This document shows positions 52,513 through 62,631 of a stretch of DNA of 64,000 nt, piece after piece (the first letter of the stretch is position 1; every line of letters begins with the position of its first letter). The notes beneath the pieces are model-generated. The model was not told the DNA's origin. It saw only the letters and a program-made list of their open reading frames with translations, and made no database searches. Source of the stretch: PFJX01 sp963713085 (GTDB lineage: Bacteria; Pseudomonadota; Gammaproteobacteria; Burkholderiales; Thiobacillaceae); contig CAVQKQ010000012.1 in assembly GCA_963713085.1 (NCBI GenBank), positions 82,640 through 146,639 of the forward strand, given 5' to 3'. A program made the translations under genes and the position numbers.

Positions 52513-54267
52513 TCAGAGCTGGTCCAGCAGCTTCATGAAGTTGCGCTTGGGCTTGTGGGCCAGCCGCACCTCCGCCAGCCAGCCGGCATACTCCGCTCCC
52601 CGATCCAGGCCCTGGAGCAGGTCGCGCACCGCGCGCACGATCCCCGCGGCCTTCGCGTAAGCATCGTTTTTCTTGAGGTCGACGATGGGGTGCAGCGCCC
52701 GTTTGTATAGGGCGATGGCCTCCTCCGGCCGGCTTGGCGTCAGGGCGCGGGCCAGATCGACCAGGGTATGGGCATTGCACAGGCCCGCGTTGGCCTCGGC
52801 CAGGGCGGCGTCCAAGTCCTTCTCCCACAGGAGGGCCTGCACCAGGGTGGTGAAGTCCGGCCGTTCCGGGCGCCGCCCATGGAGGGGCCGGAACTGCTCG
52901 CGCTGGCGCTCCGCCGCGTCGCGCAAGGCGGCCAGTGCCCGCTCCCGCCAAAGCGCCCCTTCGGCCGTGCGCTGGGCGCGTTCCATGAGCTTCCTGTAGC
53001 CGTCCACGCCGCCGGAACGGCCGAACTGCGCCCAGGCGATGGCCATGGCGTCGTCCTGGCGGTCCCGGCGGAAATACTCCTCCACCAGAAAATCCAGAAG
53101 CCGCCAGTCCGGGTTATTCGGAAAGGCCGCGAGACCCCGCTCCGCCCAGTCCATCGCATCGTCGTGCCGGCCGGCATCGTGATAGATCTCGGCGATGCGC
53201 AGGAAGGCATAGGGGCTGGACAGGTCCTTGCGCTCGACCTCCGCGCGCGCTTCGGGGTCGCCGCTCAGCGTTGCCAGCTTTGCCACGATGTCCTTGATCC
53301 GCAAGCGGCCGCCCCAGCGGTCCCGGTCTGGGTCGCCGGGTTCGAGGGCGGGCAGATCGTCCCAGGCGGCCCAGGCGAGACGCGCGTATGCCGCCATGCC
53401 GGCCTTGCCCAGGACACTCAGGTAAGCCTCCACTCCCGGCCAGGTGCCCCACTCGTCCCGCGTCTGCCGCTCGAACAGCCAGCGGGCGAATGCCGCCGGC
53501 TCAGGCCTGGCCTCGCCGCTGGCCCGCGCGTGCAGTTCCACCAGTCGCCCCAGCAGATCGCCCATGTGTCCGTCCGAATCATCGCAGCGCTCCAGGGCCT
53601 GGTGCAGGCGCTCGACGGCATACTCGGCCAGTTCCATCAGGTCGGCCCCGCGCAGACGCTCCAGGGCGTCGATCATCCCGTGCGCGCGCCGGGCGAAACC
53701 GGGCATGTCGTCGTAATCGAGAAAGCCGCGCACCAGGGTCACGTCGGTGATCAGCTTTTTCATTTCGGAAGCAGGTCCCCCGGCCCGGGCGGTCAACAGC
53801 AGATGCTCCTGCGTGGCCCGGTCCCGGTTGGCCGCCTCCAGCAGCCATTCGACCAGGCGAGGCTTGTCCTGGCCCTCCAGGAAGGCGCGGAGTTCTTCTG
53901 CCTTGCCGCGGCGTTTCCCTTTTCTTACCCCCTCCCCCTCTGGGGGAGGGCTGGGGAGAGGGGCTTTATCCCCCGACGCCAGCCGCGCCAAAGCCAGCGC
54001 CACCAGATGCTTGCAGAACTCTCCCCGGTCGCCCACCGGACACGAGCAATCACAGCGCAGATCGTCCGCCGTGGCCTCGATCCAGGCGTGGTAGGGCTCA
54101 TCCTCGCTCCCTTCCACCGTCCCGGCTACCCGCTCCTCCTCGTCGGCTTCAATCTCCACCCGCCCCTCGCGGAAATAAGCCTCGCCGCGCTTGAAGGCGG
54201 CCGCGCCGGCGAGGGATTTCAGATGGTCGGGTTGGAGCAGGTTGTCGAGGATTTGGTTGATGAACAT
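52513..54267 (-). CDS. SWIM zinc-finger protein with helical-repeat C-terminus
   Basis: A 584-residue protein. An N-terminal SWIM domain (CDCSCPVGDRGEFCKHLVAL, C-x-C...C-x-H near residue 72) is followed by a Pro/Gly segment encoded by a palindromic repeat (about 97-113). A long solenoid of TPR-like helices (HDDAMDWAERGLAAFPNNPD) follows. SWIM proteins of this layout bind nucleic acid or protein; many lie near SNF2 helicases, but none is here. It follows the Fic gene by 9 bases and is probably cotranscribed. Confidence 0.87.
   Translation of the reverse strand: MFINQILDNLLQPDHLKSLAGAAAFKRGEAYFREGRVEIEADEEERVAGTVEGSEDEPYHAWIEATADDLRCDCSCPVGDRGEFCKHLVALALARLASGDKAPLPSPPPEGEGVRKGKRRGKAEELRAFLEGQDKPRLVEWLLEAANRDRATQEHLLLTARAGGPASEMKKLITDVTLVRGFLDYDDMPGFARRAHGMIDALERLRGADLMELAEYAVERLHQALERCDDSDGHMGDLLGRLVELHARASGEARPEPAAFARWLFERQTRDEWGTWPGVEAYLSVLGKAGMAAYARLAWAAWDDLPALEPGDPDRDRWGGRLRIKDIVAKLATLSGDPEARAEVERKDLSSPYAFLRIAEIYHDAGRHDDAMDWAERGLAAFPNNPDWRLLDFLVEEYFRRDRQDDAMAIAWAQFGRSGGVDGYRKLMERAQRTAEGALWRERALAALRDAAERQREQFRPLHGRRPERPDFTTLVQALLWEKDLDAALAEANAGLCNAHTLVDLARALTPSRPEEAIALYKRALHPIVDLKKNDAYAKAAGIVRAVRDLLQGLDRGAEYAGWLAEVRLAHKPKRNFMKLLDQL
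53935..53975. repeat. Palindromic repeat inserted in frame in the SWIM gene
   Basis: CCCCTCCCCCTCTGGGGGAGG followed by GGAGAGGGG, related to the polA element and the repeat before ahcY's stop. It adds roughly 15 codons (LPSPPPEGEGV) just after the SWIM domain without disturbing the frame. Confidence 0.7.
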
Positions 54268-54276
54268 GGACTCTCC

Positions 54277-55443
54277 CTATCGAATCGGTTCCGCGCCTTC
54301 GCTCAGGATGGCGAGGTAGGGGGCGTAGGAATAGACGCGGTCGCGCTTGCGGCCGGTGGTCTCTTTTACCAGTCCCAGCTTTTGCAGGCGGGCGAGGGCG
54401 GCGGCAACGGTGGGCGCGCTCATGTCCAGCCCTTGCATGGCCTGGGCGACGCTGAAGATGGGCTTTTTCTGCATGTACTCGTGCAGCCGCAACCCGGTGG
54501 CGGCGGCCTTGCCAAACTGGGCAATGCGGCCGCGGTCGGTTTCGAACAGTGCCAGGATGCGACGGGCCGTCTCGGTGGCGCCTTCCGCCGTTTCCTCCAC
54601 GCCGGCGAGGAAGAAGCCCAGCCAGCCTTCCCAATCGCCGGTCTCGCGCACCCGTTGCAGCCAGTCGTAATAGGCTTCGCGGTGAAGCTTGAAATAGAGA
54701 CTGAGGTAGAGCAGCGGCTCGCTCAGCGCGCCTTCGCCGCACAACAATAGGGTGATGAGCAGACGCCCCATGCGGCCATTGCCGTCCAGGAACGGGTGGA
54801 TGGTCTCAAATTGGACGTGGGCCAGGGCGGCCTTGATGAGCAGCGGCGTGGGCTCGGGCTGATCGTGGAGGAATTTCTCCAGGGCGCCCAGGCAGTCCAT
54901 GAGATCATCCGGCGGTGGCGGCACGAAGCGGGCATTTCCGGGCCGGCTGCCGCCGATCCAGTTTTGCGAGCGGCGGAACTCGCCCGGGTCCTGGGCGGCG
55001 CCGCGGCCCTCCCGCAACAGGATGGCATGCATCTCGCGCATGAGCCTGAGCGACAGGGGAAAGTTGTCCTGGCGCATGCGGCGCAGGCCGTGGTCCATGG
55101 CCGCCACATAGTTGGAGACCTCGCGCACGTCGTCCAAAGCCACGTCCGGGGTCTGTTCGCCCTCGAACAGGAGCAGATCGGACAGGGAGGACTGGGTGCC
55201 CTCGATCTGGCTGGAAAGCAGCGCTTCCTTACGCACGTAGAAATAGAGGAACAGGGCGGTATCGGGCAACACGGCGGAAATGCCGTCCAGGCGGCCGATG
55301 GCACGGTTGGCCCGGTCCAGGCGCGCGTGTAAGGATGCATCGATGAACAGCGCTGGCTGGGGCGGAAGCGGGGCGGGCAAATAGGCCCGATAGCTTTCCC
55401 CGGCGACGCTGCACTGCCGATATGTCCCCGTTGTTCTGTTCAT
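54277..55443 (-). CDS. Fic family protein (class II, winged-helix C-terminus)
   Basis: A 388-residue Fic protein. The inhibitory-helix motif SSQIEGTQSS (S/TxxxEG) near residue 78 is followed by the Fic core HPFLDGNGRMGRLLITLLLC near 206. A C-terminal winged-helix domain (MSAPTVAAALARLQKLGLVK) follows. The His and the DGNGR loop are intact, so it should AMPylate a protein target, autoinhibited by its own helix. It starts behind an operator-like repeat at 55468-55520, which its DNA-binding domain may recognise. Confidence 0.93.
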   Translation of the reverse strand: MNRTTGTYRQCSVAGESYRAYLPAPLPPQPALFIDASLHARLDRANRAIGRLDGISAVLPDTALFLYFYVRKEALLSSQIEGTQSSLSDLLLFEGEQTPDVALDDVREVSNYVAAMDHGLRRMRQDNFPLSLRLMREMHAILLREGRGAAQDPGEFRRSQNWIGGSRPGNARFVPPPPDDLMDCLGALEKFLHDQPEPTPLLIKAALAHVQFETIHPFLDGNGRMGRLLITLLLCGEGALSEPLLYLSLYFKLHREAYYDWLQRVRETGDWEGWLGFFLAGVEETAEGATETARRILALFETDRGRIAQFGKAAATGLRLHEYMQKKPIFSVAQAMQGLDMSAPTVAAALARLQKLGLVKETTGRKRDRVYSYAPYLAILSEGAEPIR

Positions 55444-55467
55444 ACGAATTCCTGCGGGTTGGACGGT

Positions 55468-55520
55468 GCGCTATTAAAACTTGATGCGGAAAATTTTAAT
55501 AGCGGCATGCGCTATTAAAG
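55468..55520. promoter_or_regulatory. Operator-like inverted and direct repeats upstream of fic
   Basis: CGCTATTAAAA (55469-55479) and TTTTAATAGCG (55494-55504) form a perfect 11-bp inverted repeat. A third copy, GCGCTATTAAAG, lies at 55509-55520. The nearest copy is 25 bases before the fic ATG, where a repressor would block transcription. Confidence 0.65.
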
Positions 55521-55563
55521 CGCCACTTAATTGCGACCTGCATCCGGGTTGGTTATTAAAAGA

Positions 55564-55592
55564 AAAGGCCGCTACTTTAAATAGCGGCCTTT
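55564..55592 (-). terminator. Terminator of ahcY
   Basis: AAAGGCCGCTA/TAGCGGCCTTT, 11-bp perfect stem with a 7-base loop. On the minus strand it is followed by TTCTTTT. It lies about 110 bases beyond the ahcY stop and upstream of the fic regulatory repeats. Confidence 0.88.
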
Positions 55593-55654
55593 CTTGTGAA
55601 AACCGGCTTTAACAGCGCCGGCTCACACACCTGCATGGGGCAGTTAGGGACAAT

Positions 55655-55702
55655 TTCTCCCTCAAATTATCCCTAACGCCCTCCCCGCAAGCGGGGAAGG
55701 TG
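55655..55702. repeat. Short palindromic repeat at the ahcY 3' end
   Basis: CCCTAACGCCCTCCCCGC followed by AAGCGGGGAAGG, an imperfect hairpin related to the polA repeat (CTAACCCCTCTCCCGC-TTGCGGGAGAGG). It directly follows the ahcY stop codon. Confidence 0.6.
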
Positions 55703-55704
55703 GA

Positions 55705-57121
<1,417 letters not shown>

Positions 57122-57170
57122 AGCAGGCTCCTTCAAAACTGTGGCCGGGAGGAGGGGCGGGTAAGCGGGT

Positions 57171-57213
57171 GCTCACCTGGTTCTCGTGCCCGGCACGGGT
57201 TGAACAGGTGAGC
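57171..57213 (-). promoter_or_regulatory. Expression-platform hairpin of the SAH riboswitch
   Basis: A perfect 9-bp inverted repeat, GCTCACCTG (57171-57179) and CAGGTGAGC (57205-57213). Its upstream arm overlaps the last conserved strand of the aptamer (GCGCTCACC in the RNA). SAH binding should therefore compete with this hairpin and expose the ahcY leader. Confidence 0.65.
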
Positions 57214-57262
57214 GCCGTTTTGCACCGAGCCTGACGGAAATCCGTTGCAGCGCTCCTCGGGA
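57205..57262 (-). ncRNA. SAH riboswitch upstream of ahcY
   Basis: On the minus strand the conserved blocks of the S-adenosylhomocysteine riboswitch appear in order: CCGAGGAGCGCTGCAACGG, then CAGGCTCGG, then AACGGCGCTCACC. GAGCGC pairs with GCGCTC, and CCGAG with CTCGG. This class normally turns on ahcY when SAH accumulates, which fits its position about 85 bases upstream of the ahcY start. Confidence 0.92.
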
Positions 57263-57410
57263 GGACGGGATTATCCCGGTTCCCGGCCGTATCGCAAAGC
57301 GCTATGCCCGCGTAAGCCGGGGCGGACCGATTCGCGGGTGTCCGTCAAGGGGTGGCCTGAAATCAAGGGGTTACAATGACACCCGCCGCATCACACCCGA
57401 AGGGAGAGGC

Positions 57411-58868
57411 ATGGCTATCCGCTGGGGCAGTTACCCGACCAAGGGACTTCACGACGAACTCATCCAGGCGCGCGGCCAACCCCGGCCCGCGGCCGAGCAG
57501 CTCTGCCGGTTCCTGCGCGGCCTGAGCGACAAGGAGATCGAGGAATACAAGGCGGCGGCCGACCTGGCCATCAAGCTGATGGGCATCACCTTCACCGTCT
57601 ATTCCGACACGGACGGCTCCATCGACCGGACCTGGCCGTTCGACATCATCCCCCGCGTGGTCGACAGCCGGGAATGGCGCCGGATCGAACGCGGCCTGGT
57701 GCAGCGGGTGAAGGCCCTCAACCTGTTCATCGCCGACCTCTACGACCGGCAGCGGTGCATCAGGGACGGCGTGTTTCCCGGCGAACTGCTCAAGGATTCG
57801 GTCAATTTCCGGCCCCAGTGCATGGGGGTCAAGCCGCCCCAGGGCGTGTGGGCCCACATCTGCGGCTCCGACCTGGTGCGCGACAAGGACGGCGTCGTCT
57901 ATGTGCTGGAGGACAACCTGCGGGTGCCCTCCGGCGTCTCCTACATGCTGGAGAACCGCCAGGTGATGAAGCGGGTGTTCCCGGACCTGTTCGAGAACGA
58001 GAACATCCAGCCGGTGGACGACTACCCCTCCAAGCTGTACGACATGCTGGCCTCCCTCAGCCCGCGCCGGGTCGCCAAGCCGGTGGTGGTGGTGCTCACC
58101 CCGGGCATCTACAACTCGGCCTACTTCGAGCATTCCTATCTGGCCCAGCAGATGGGCGCGGAACTGGTGGAGGGTTCCGACCTGGTGGTGGACGACGACG
58201 ATTGCGTCACCATGCGGACCATCGACGGGCCGAAGCGGGTGGACGTGATCTACCGCCGCATCGACGACCTGTTCCTCGACCCCGAGGCCTTCAACCCCGA
58301 TTCCGCCCTGGGCGTGGCCGGCCTGATGCGGGCCTGGAAGGCCGGCAAGGTGGGCCTGGCCAACGCCCCCGGCGCCGGGGTGGCGGACGACAAGGTGGTC
58401 TACGCCTACGTGCCGGACCTGATCCGCTACTACCTGCACGAGGAGCCGCTGATCCCCAACGTGCCCACCTACCGCTGCATCTACAAGGAAGAGCGGGACT
58501 ACGTGCTGGCCCACATCGCCGAACTGGTGGTGAAGCCGGCCAACGAATCCGGCGGCTACGGCATGCTGATCGGCCCCCAGGCCAGCGCCGAGGAATGCGA
58601 GCAGTTCGTCCGCGCCATCAAGCGCAACCCGCGCAACTACGTGGCCCAGCCCATGCTCACCCTGTCCACGGCGCCCACCCTGGTGGGCACCCGGGTGGAG
58701 CCGCGCCACCTGGACCTGCGCCCCTTCATCCTGTCCGGCAAGGAGACCTACGTCACCACCGGCGGGCTGACCCGGGTCGCCCTGCGCAAGGGCTCCACCG
58801 TGGTCAACTCGTCCCAGGGCGGCGGCAGCAAGGACACCTGGATCGTCGATTCGGAAGGGGGCAACTGA
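57411..58868 (+). CDS. Circularly permuted type 2 ATP-grasp protein
   Basis: A 485-residue ATP-grasp protein of the circularly permuted family (DUF404/DUF407 type). Conserved parts are DLYDRQRCIRDGVFPGELL, VLEDNLRVPSGVSYMLENR, LVVKPANESGGYGML and RHLDLRPFILSG. It probably ligates amino acids or small peptides in a peptide-tagging system with alpha-E and transglutaminase-like proteins. The alpha-E gene follows after one base. Substrate unknown. Confidence 0.93.
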   Translation: MAIRWGSYPTKGLHDELIQARGQPRPAAEQLCRFLRGLSDKEIEEYKAAADLAIKLMGITFTVYSDTDGSIDRTWPFDIIPRVVDSREWRRIERGLVQRVKALNLFIADLYDRQRCIRDGVFPGELLKDSVNFRPQCMGVKPPQGVWAHICGSDLVRDKDGVVYVLEDNLRVPSGVSYMLENRQVMKRVFPDLFENENIQPVDDYPSKLYDMLASLSPRRVAKPVVVVLTPGIYNSAYFEHSYLAQQMGAELVEGSDLVVDDDDCVTMRTIDGPKRVDVIYRRIDDLFLDPEAFNPDSALGVAGLMRAWKAGKVGLANAPGAGVADDKVVYAYVPDLIRYYLHEEPLIPNVPTYRCIYKEERDYVLAHIAELVVKPANESGGYGMLIGPQASAEECEQFVRAIKRNPRNYVAQPMLTLSTAPTLVGTRVEPRHLDLRPFILSGKETYVTTGGLTRVALRKGSTVVNSSQGGGSKDTWIVDSEGGN

Positions 58869-58869
58869 C

Positions 58870-59794
58870 ATGCTTTCCCGCGTCGCCAACAGCCTCTACT
58901 GGATCGGCCGCTACATCGAGCGGGCCGAGGACACCGCCCGCCTGATCGGCGTCACCAGCCATCTCCAGCTCGACCTGCCGAAAGGCATCCGCCCGGGCTG
59001 GACCAGCATCGTGCTACATCCTGGGCAACCAGGAAGCGTTGGAGAAACAAGGCCTGGCGGACGACGAGCGCCAGATCATGAAATTCCTGATCGGCGATCT
59101 GACCCATCCCGGCTCCATCCTGGGTTCCCTGTCCCTGGCCCGGGAGAGCGCCCGCACCGTGCGGGACGTGATGCCCAGCGAGGCCTGGGAGGCGATCAAC
59201 ACCCTCTACCAGACCGCCAGGGCGGATGCCCAGAAGGCGTACTGGCCCAAGAACCGGCACGCCTATCTGCAACAGGTGGTGCGCGGCGCCCAGACCATCA
59301 CCGGCATGCTGGCGGGTGCCATGCTGCACGACGAGACCTACCATTTCGTGCGCCTGGGCCGCAATCTGGAGCGGGCCGACATGACCTCCCGCATCATCGA
59401 CGTCCGCTCCGCCGACCTGGTGCCGCCGGCCGAGCACGAACTCACCCCGTTCGAGAACATCCAGTGGATGAGCGTGCTGAAATCCCTCACCGGCTACCAG
59501 ATGTACCGCCGCTCGGTACAGGAACCGGTGCGCCGCCGCGACGTGCTGGAGTTCCTGTTCAAGGAGCGCCGCTTCCCCCGCGCCATCCTGCACTGCCTGG
59601 GCGAGATCGAGGGCTGCGCCCTGACGCTCAAGAAGAACGGCAAAGTGGTGGCGGAAATCCGCGCGGTGAGCCACTCGGTCGAGGCGGTGAACCCCGGCGC
59701 CCTGGCGCAGGCCGAGCTGCATCTGCTCATCGACCAGTTGCAGCTCGGCCTCGCCGGCATCGACCAGGCCATTCGGGAAACCTATTTCACCTGA
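58870..59794 (+). CDS. Alpha-E domain protein (one frame break)
   Basis: An all-helical protein of the alpha-E (DUF403) family, constant partner of the circularly permuted ATP-grasp. The start LSRVANSLYWIGRYIERAED is in one frame; from LGNQEALEKQ to the stop (GIDQAIRETYF) it is in another. Removing one base near 59014 yields 307 residues, the normal size. The third usual gene of the set, a transglutaminase-like protein, is missing downstream, where the AT-rich island begins. Confidence 0.9.
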
Positions 59795-59814
59795 CCGGGC
59801 GACACGGCTTTATT

Positions 59815-59845
59815 CGTTCCGTTCGGGCTGAGCGTGTCGAAGCCC
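59815..59845. repeat. REP-like intergenic palindromic repeat
   Basis: CCGTTCGGGCTGAGCGTGTCGAAGCCC is a version of a widespread bacterial intergenic repeat (TTCG...CTGAGC...GTCGAA). It lies just after the alpha-E stop and 200 bases before the base composition changes. Confidence 0.6.
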
Positions 59846-60095
59846 TGTCCGACTCAGGATTTTCAGATTTATTGCATGGGGTTCGGAGAGGGCAGCCGGT
59901 GGCGTCCCTTGCCGGGGAAAAGGATGAAGCGTTTAATCCGGTGCACATAAGACTGCCCGGTGCGTTTGGCGTATCAGGGCGGCGAATCCGGGTACGAACC
60001 CGGTCCAATAATGACAGTGGAGGCGCTCGGTAATTCTTTGGAGTATGAGCCTTGTGTGTTTGATGATGATTGCCGAGCTTGGGGGGATTTAAATA
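59846..60095. other. Junction from GC-rich backbone to AT-rich island
   Basis: No gene seen. GC-rich sequence continues to about 60030, including a small GGGTACGAACCC hairpin near 59990, and then changes to AT-rich sequence ending in a GGGGGGA ribosome-site-like tract before 60096. I found no intact tRNA or obvious attachment repeat. Confidence 0.5.
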
Positions 60096-60641
60096 ATGGG
60101 TGCGATCAGTGTAATTATTGTATTGATTTTAGGATTTGTCTTATTTGCTTTACTGGCATCCAATCCGGTTGGTCAAATTATCTTGTATGGTACGGTGATT
60201 TATGTGGCCTATCAGATAATAAAAGCTGATTTCGGGAGCTATAAAGACAGTGAACAAAGGCCGCACCTGTACCCTACGGTATTAGCTTCCATTGTGACCG
60301 CTTTACTCATCATGGTGATTGCTGGAATGGTAATTGATTCAAACTCTCGATGCAACGGTTATTATACCGGTCTTGGAGCAGAAGAATCGGCAGTTCGGCA
60401 AACTGGCATAAACATATCATCAGACAGTTACTCATCGGTATGCGGTTTCTCGGGAACATCAGCTGCTTGCAGAGAATATAACGCATGTAAAGAGGGGTCT
60501 CCATTAAGCAATCCTAAAATAATTATTTTGCTTATGTTGACGTTAGTGTCTTCATCTGTTGCCGTTTCTTTTTATCCAAAAAATAAATTAATTGGTACAA
60601 GTGAAGGCTTAAAGGGTGGATTTAAGAAAGTAAGAAAATGA
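60096..60641 (+). CDS. Hypothetical membrane protein, first gene of island operon
   Basis: A 181-residue protein with four hydrophobic segments (VIIVLILGFVLFALLASNPV, IILYGTVIYVAYQII, VLASIVTALLIMVIAGMVI, IIILLMLTLVSSSVAVSFY). A polar loop between the last two has four cysteines (SRCNGYY, SVCGFSG, AACREYNACKEG). It ends in a basic tail. Codon use is AT-rich, unlike the backbone. The stop overlaps the next start (ATGA). Not recognised. Confidence 0.7.
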   Translation: MGAISVIIVLILGFVLFALLASNPVGQIILYGTVIYVAYQIIKADFGSYKDSEQRPHLYPTVLASIVTALLIMVIAGMVIDSNSRCNGYYTGLGAEESAVRQTGINISSDSYSSVCGFSGTSAACREYNACKEGSPLSNPKIIILLMLTLVSSSVAVSFYPKNKLIGTSEGLKGGFKKVRK

Positions 60642-61028
60642 TTGACATCGAGGCTGGCAAAGCACTCGACGATGGAAGTTTTAATGATTGGCTCTTTGGG
60701 CTCATAAGAAAAGAAATTTCCTGTGTAGCTTATCTTATTACCGAAGATCAAGTGGAGCGATATTTTGAGGATTACGGCCAAACGATCCAAGTCAGGCGAT
60801 GGTTATGGCTATTACACTCCTTTGATTAAAATTCATATTATCCAGTCGATAAATAGGTGTGGCAATTGGGGAATAAAGTGTTACGAACAATCTGTATATT
60901 ATGGTCTTGCCAAGTCGTTTTTAGCAGGTGAATTTAATTTTGAGCCCAAATGGTTGTATTTAGAAGCCTGGGGCAAGAGTCAGCCAAATGGATCAAATTA
61001 TGATTTTGATTCTAAGGAGCGGACTTGA
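60638..61028 (+). CDS. Hypothetical protein, island operon gene 2 (frame break)
   Basis: An ATG at 60638 overlaps the previous stop. The first frame reads IDIEAGKALDDGSFNDWLFG to EDYGQTIQ and then hits a stop. The next frame carries plausible sequence (SGDGYGYYTPLIKIHIIQSI...FEPKWLYLEAWGKSQ) to 61028. Joined near 60785-60795, the product is about 129 residues, soluble and aromatic-rich. Function unknown. Confidence 0.5.
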
Positions 61029-61553
61029 AAAAAGAGTAGCCGAGTTTTTTCGTACACCTAACATATAGAATCCGCAAAAATAGCGATCAATATCGCCCTT
61101 GGCATTATAGAAGAAAATTATGATAAAATATTTGCTTCAGTTAAATATGACGAGCTAACGGAAAGCCTAATCAGAATATGTACAGACGATAATTTGTCGC
61201 TTTATGCTCTTCTGGTCAAGGAGAATAGCTCTCCAATTCATTTGTTGCGTGTCCATCATGATTTATAAGCGACAAAAAATTAGGAATATCAAGGCTGTTC
61301 AAGGGTTGCCTTGCTCTTGGATCCACCAAGTATCCGAGATTATTTGAGCTTATTAAAAATTATAATGGTGATGAGGCGTCGTTTAAGCAGAGAGTCGAAA
61401 AAAAAGAAAGATGAACGTCGCATAGAATTGGCAAGCGTAATATCCAAGACGGAATGCAATAACGAGCATGTTTACTACGAATATGCACATCTAATTGACG
61501 ACAAGACGGAAAATTATTTTGCCTATCTAAAGCCGCTTGGCTTAATGGAATGA
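61025..61553 (+). pseudogene. Hypothetical protein, island operon gene 3 (several frame breaks)
   Basis: Protein-like sequence runs through three frames: KRVAEFFRTPN; then ESAKIAINIALGIIEENYDK to LLRVHH; then KLGISRLFKGCLALGSTKYP; then ERRIELASVISKTECNNEHV to KPLGLME. The breaks fall at short homopolymers (A6 near 61030, TTT near 61262, A8 at 61398-61405). A TTG at 61025 after AAGGAG, overlapping the gene 2 stop, is the likely start. The joined product would be about 176 residues. It is either a decayed gene or a set of base-calling errors. Confidence 0.5.
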
Positions 61554-61891
61554 ATTTGACAAAATCCAAAAATTGGGGGGATATCTTAGATGATACGGTC
61601 ATTCAATCAATCGAAGACTTATCCTCAGAAATAAAGCTCGCACATCAGGACAATAATGCAAAGCTTTTTATTGGTGAAAGCACAAACTTCGAATCATTTA
61701 TAGCTGAATTAAAGCAAAGGATCGGCCTCAAGAAGATGCTTAGAAAGAAAGTAAAGGCAAAAGAATTGACTAAAGCGGTCGCTAAGGAAGTGCTCGGGTC
61801 ACGCATTTTAAAAAAATGCCCAGCGTGTGCTGAATATGTTGGCAATGTTCATGTCAAATGTCCTCACTGTAATGCGAAACTGGCAGCGTAA
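61550..61891 (+). CDS. Hypothetical protein with C-terminal zinc ribbon, island operon gene 4
   Basis: A 113-residue protein whose ATG overlaps the gene 3 stop. A helical, Lys-rich N-terminal part is followed by a zinc ribbon, KKCPACAEYVGNVHVKCPHC (CxxC-x11-CxxC, residues 89-107). Intact. Such ribbons often end small adaptor or nucleic-acid-binding proteins. No specific function is recognised; the four overlapping genes suggest one complex or pathway. Confidence 0.68.
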   Translation: MNLTKSKNWGDILDDTVIQSIEDLSSEIKLAHQDNNAKLFIGESTNFESFIAELKQRIGLKKMLRKKVKAKELTKAVAKEVLGSRILKKCPACAEYVGNVHVKCPHCNAKLAA

Positions 61892-62009
61892 TCAATCGCT
61901 CCGATGAGGTAATGCGCGCATCTACTATAAATATAATGCCAGCATGCACAGTATTGATTGGGGTATTTAATTGTTATTATTGAGATGTGCGTTTTAGGGA
62001 TATTTACTT

Positions 62010-62544
62010 ATGCTTTTTATAAAATTCACTGCCCAAGAGGACTGGACAGTTACAGACCTACATCTATTTTTTCATCAGCTAAATATAATCTACAATCGGC
62101 TGTATGTGATTGATGGGCTAAAAGCAGGGTCTAGGGCGAAACTGGAAAACATTCTTAATGGCTCCCTTTCTCGTGTGACAACGGAAAATCAACTGTTAGT
62201 CGATTATATTGAAATTCACTCGCCTGCTGTATTTAGCTTTAAAGGCGTAGGTAAGATAATAGAACAAATTCGTGGCTTGGTGAAGGATATCTGGTATGAA
62301 AATAGACTCCAAAGCAAGCTTAAAGAACAAGATATTGATCAGCGCGCAGAATTAAATAGACTTGAAATTGAGAAAGGTCGGGTGGCATTACTGGAATGCC
62401 AGATCGGGGCCATGAGAAATGCGGGGTTGTATTGACGATGAAATACGGCATAATATTAGCAAATTATCCGAACCTCTTGATAGAATTACAACAGTAATGC
62501 TAGATAAGCGTGTTGTTTTGCTGAAAGAAGATGCAATGCAATGA
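62010..62544 (+). CDS. Hypothetical helical protein of the island (frame break near its end)
   Basis: The main frame gives 141 residues ending GAMRNAGLY. Dropping one G of GGGG at 62423-62426 continues the protein with CIDDEIRHNISKLSEPLDRI to a stop at 62544, for a total of 177 residues. The middle part (YIEIHSPAVFSFKGVGKIIE QIRGL) resembles the conserved core of small proteins found in mobile and defence-type islands, but I cannot name the family. A coiled coil follows. Preceded by a gap of about 120 bases from gene 4. Confidence 0.6.
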
Positions 62545-62631
62545 GGGCCAAAGGGAGGGCCGAAAGGGGCCGGGCTCGAATCAACCTGAGAATGGTTCAA
62601 CCATGTCCGCAAAACCACGAATAGGACGATC

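Noticed and set aside
59970..60010. tRNA 3' end as an integration site (GGGTACGAACCC hairpin)
   Set aside because: No T-loop consensus, no D or anticodon arm and no acceptor stem can be built around it.
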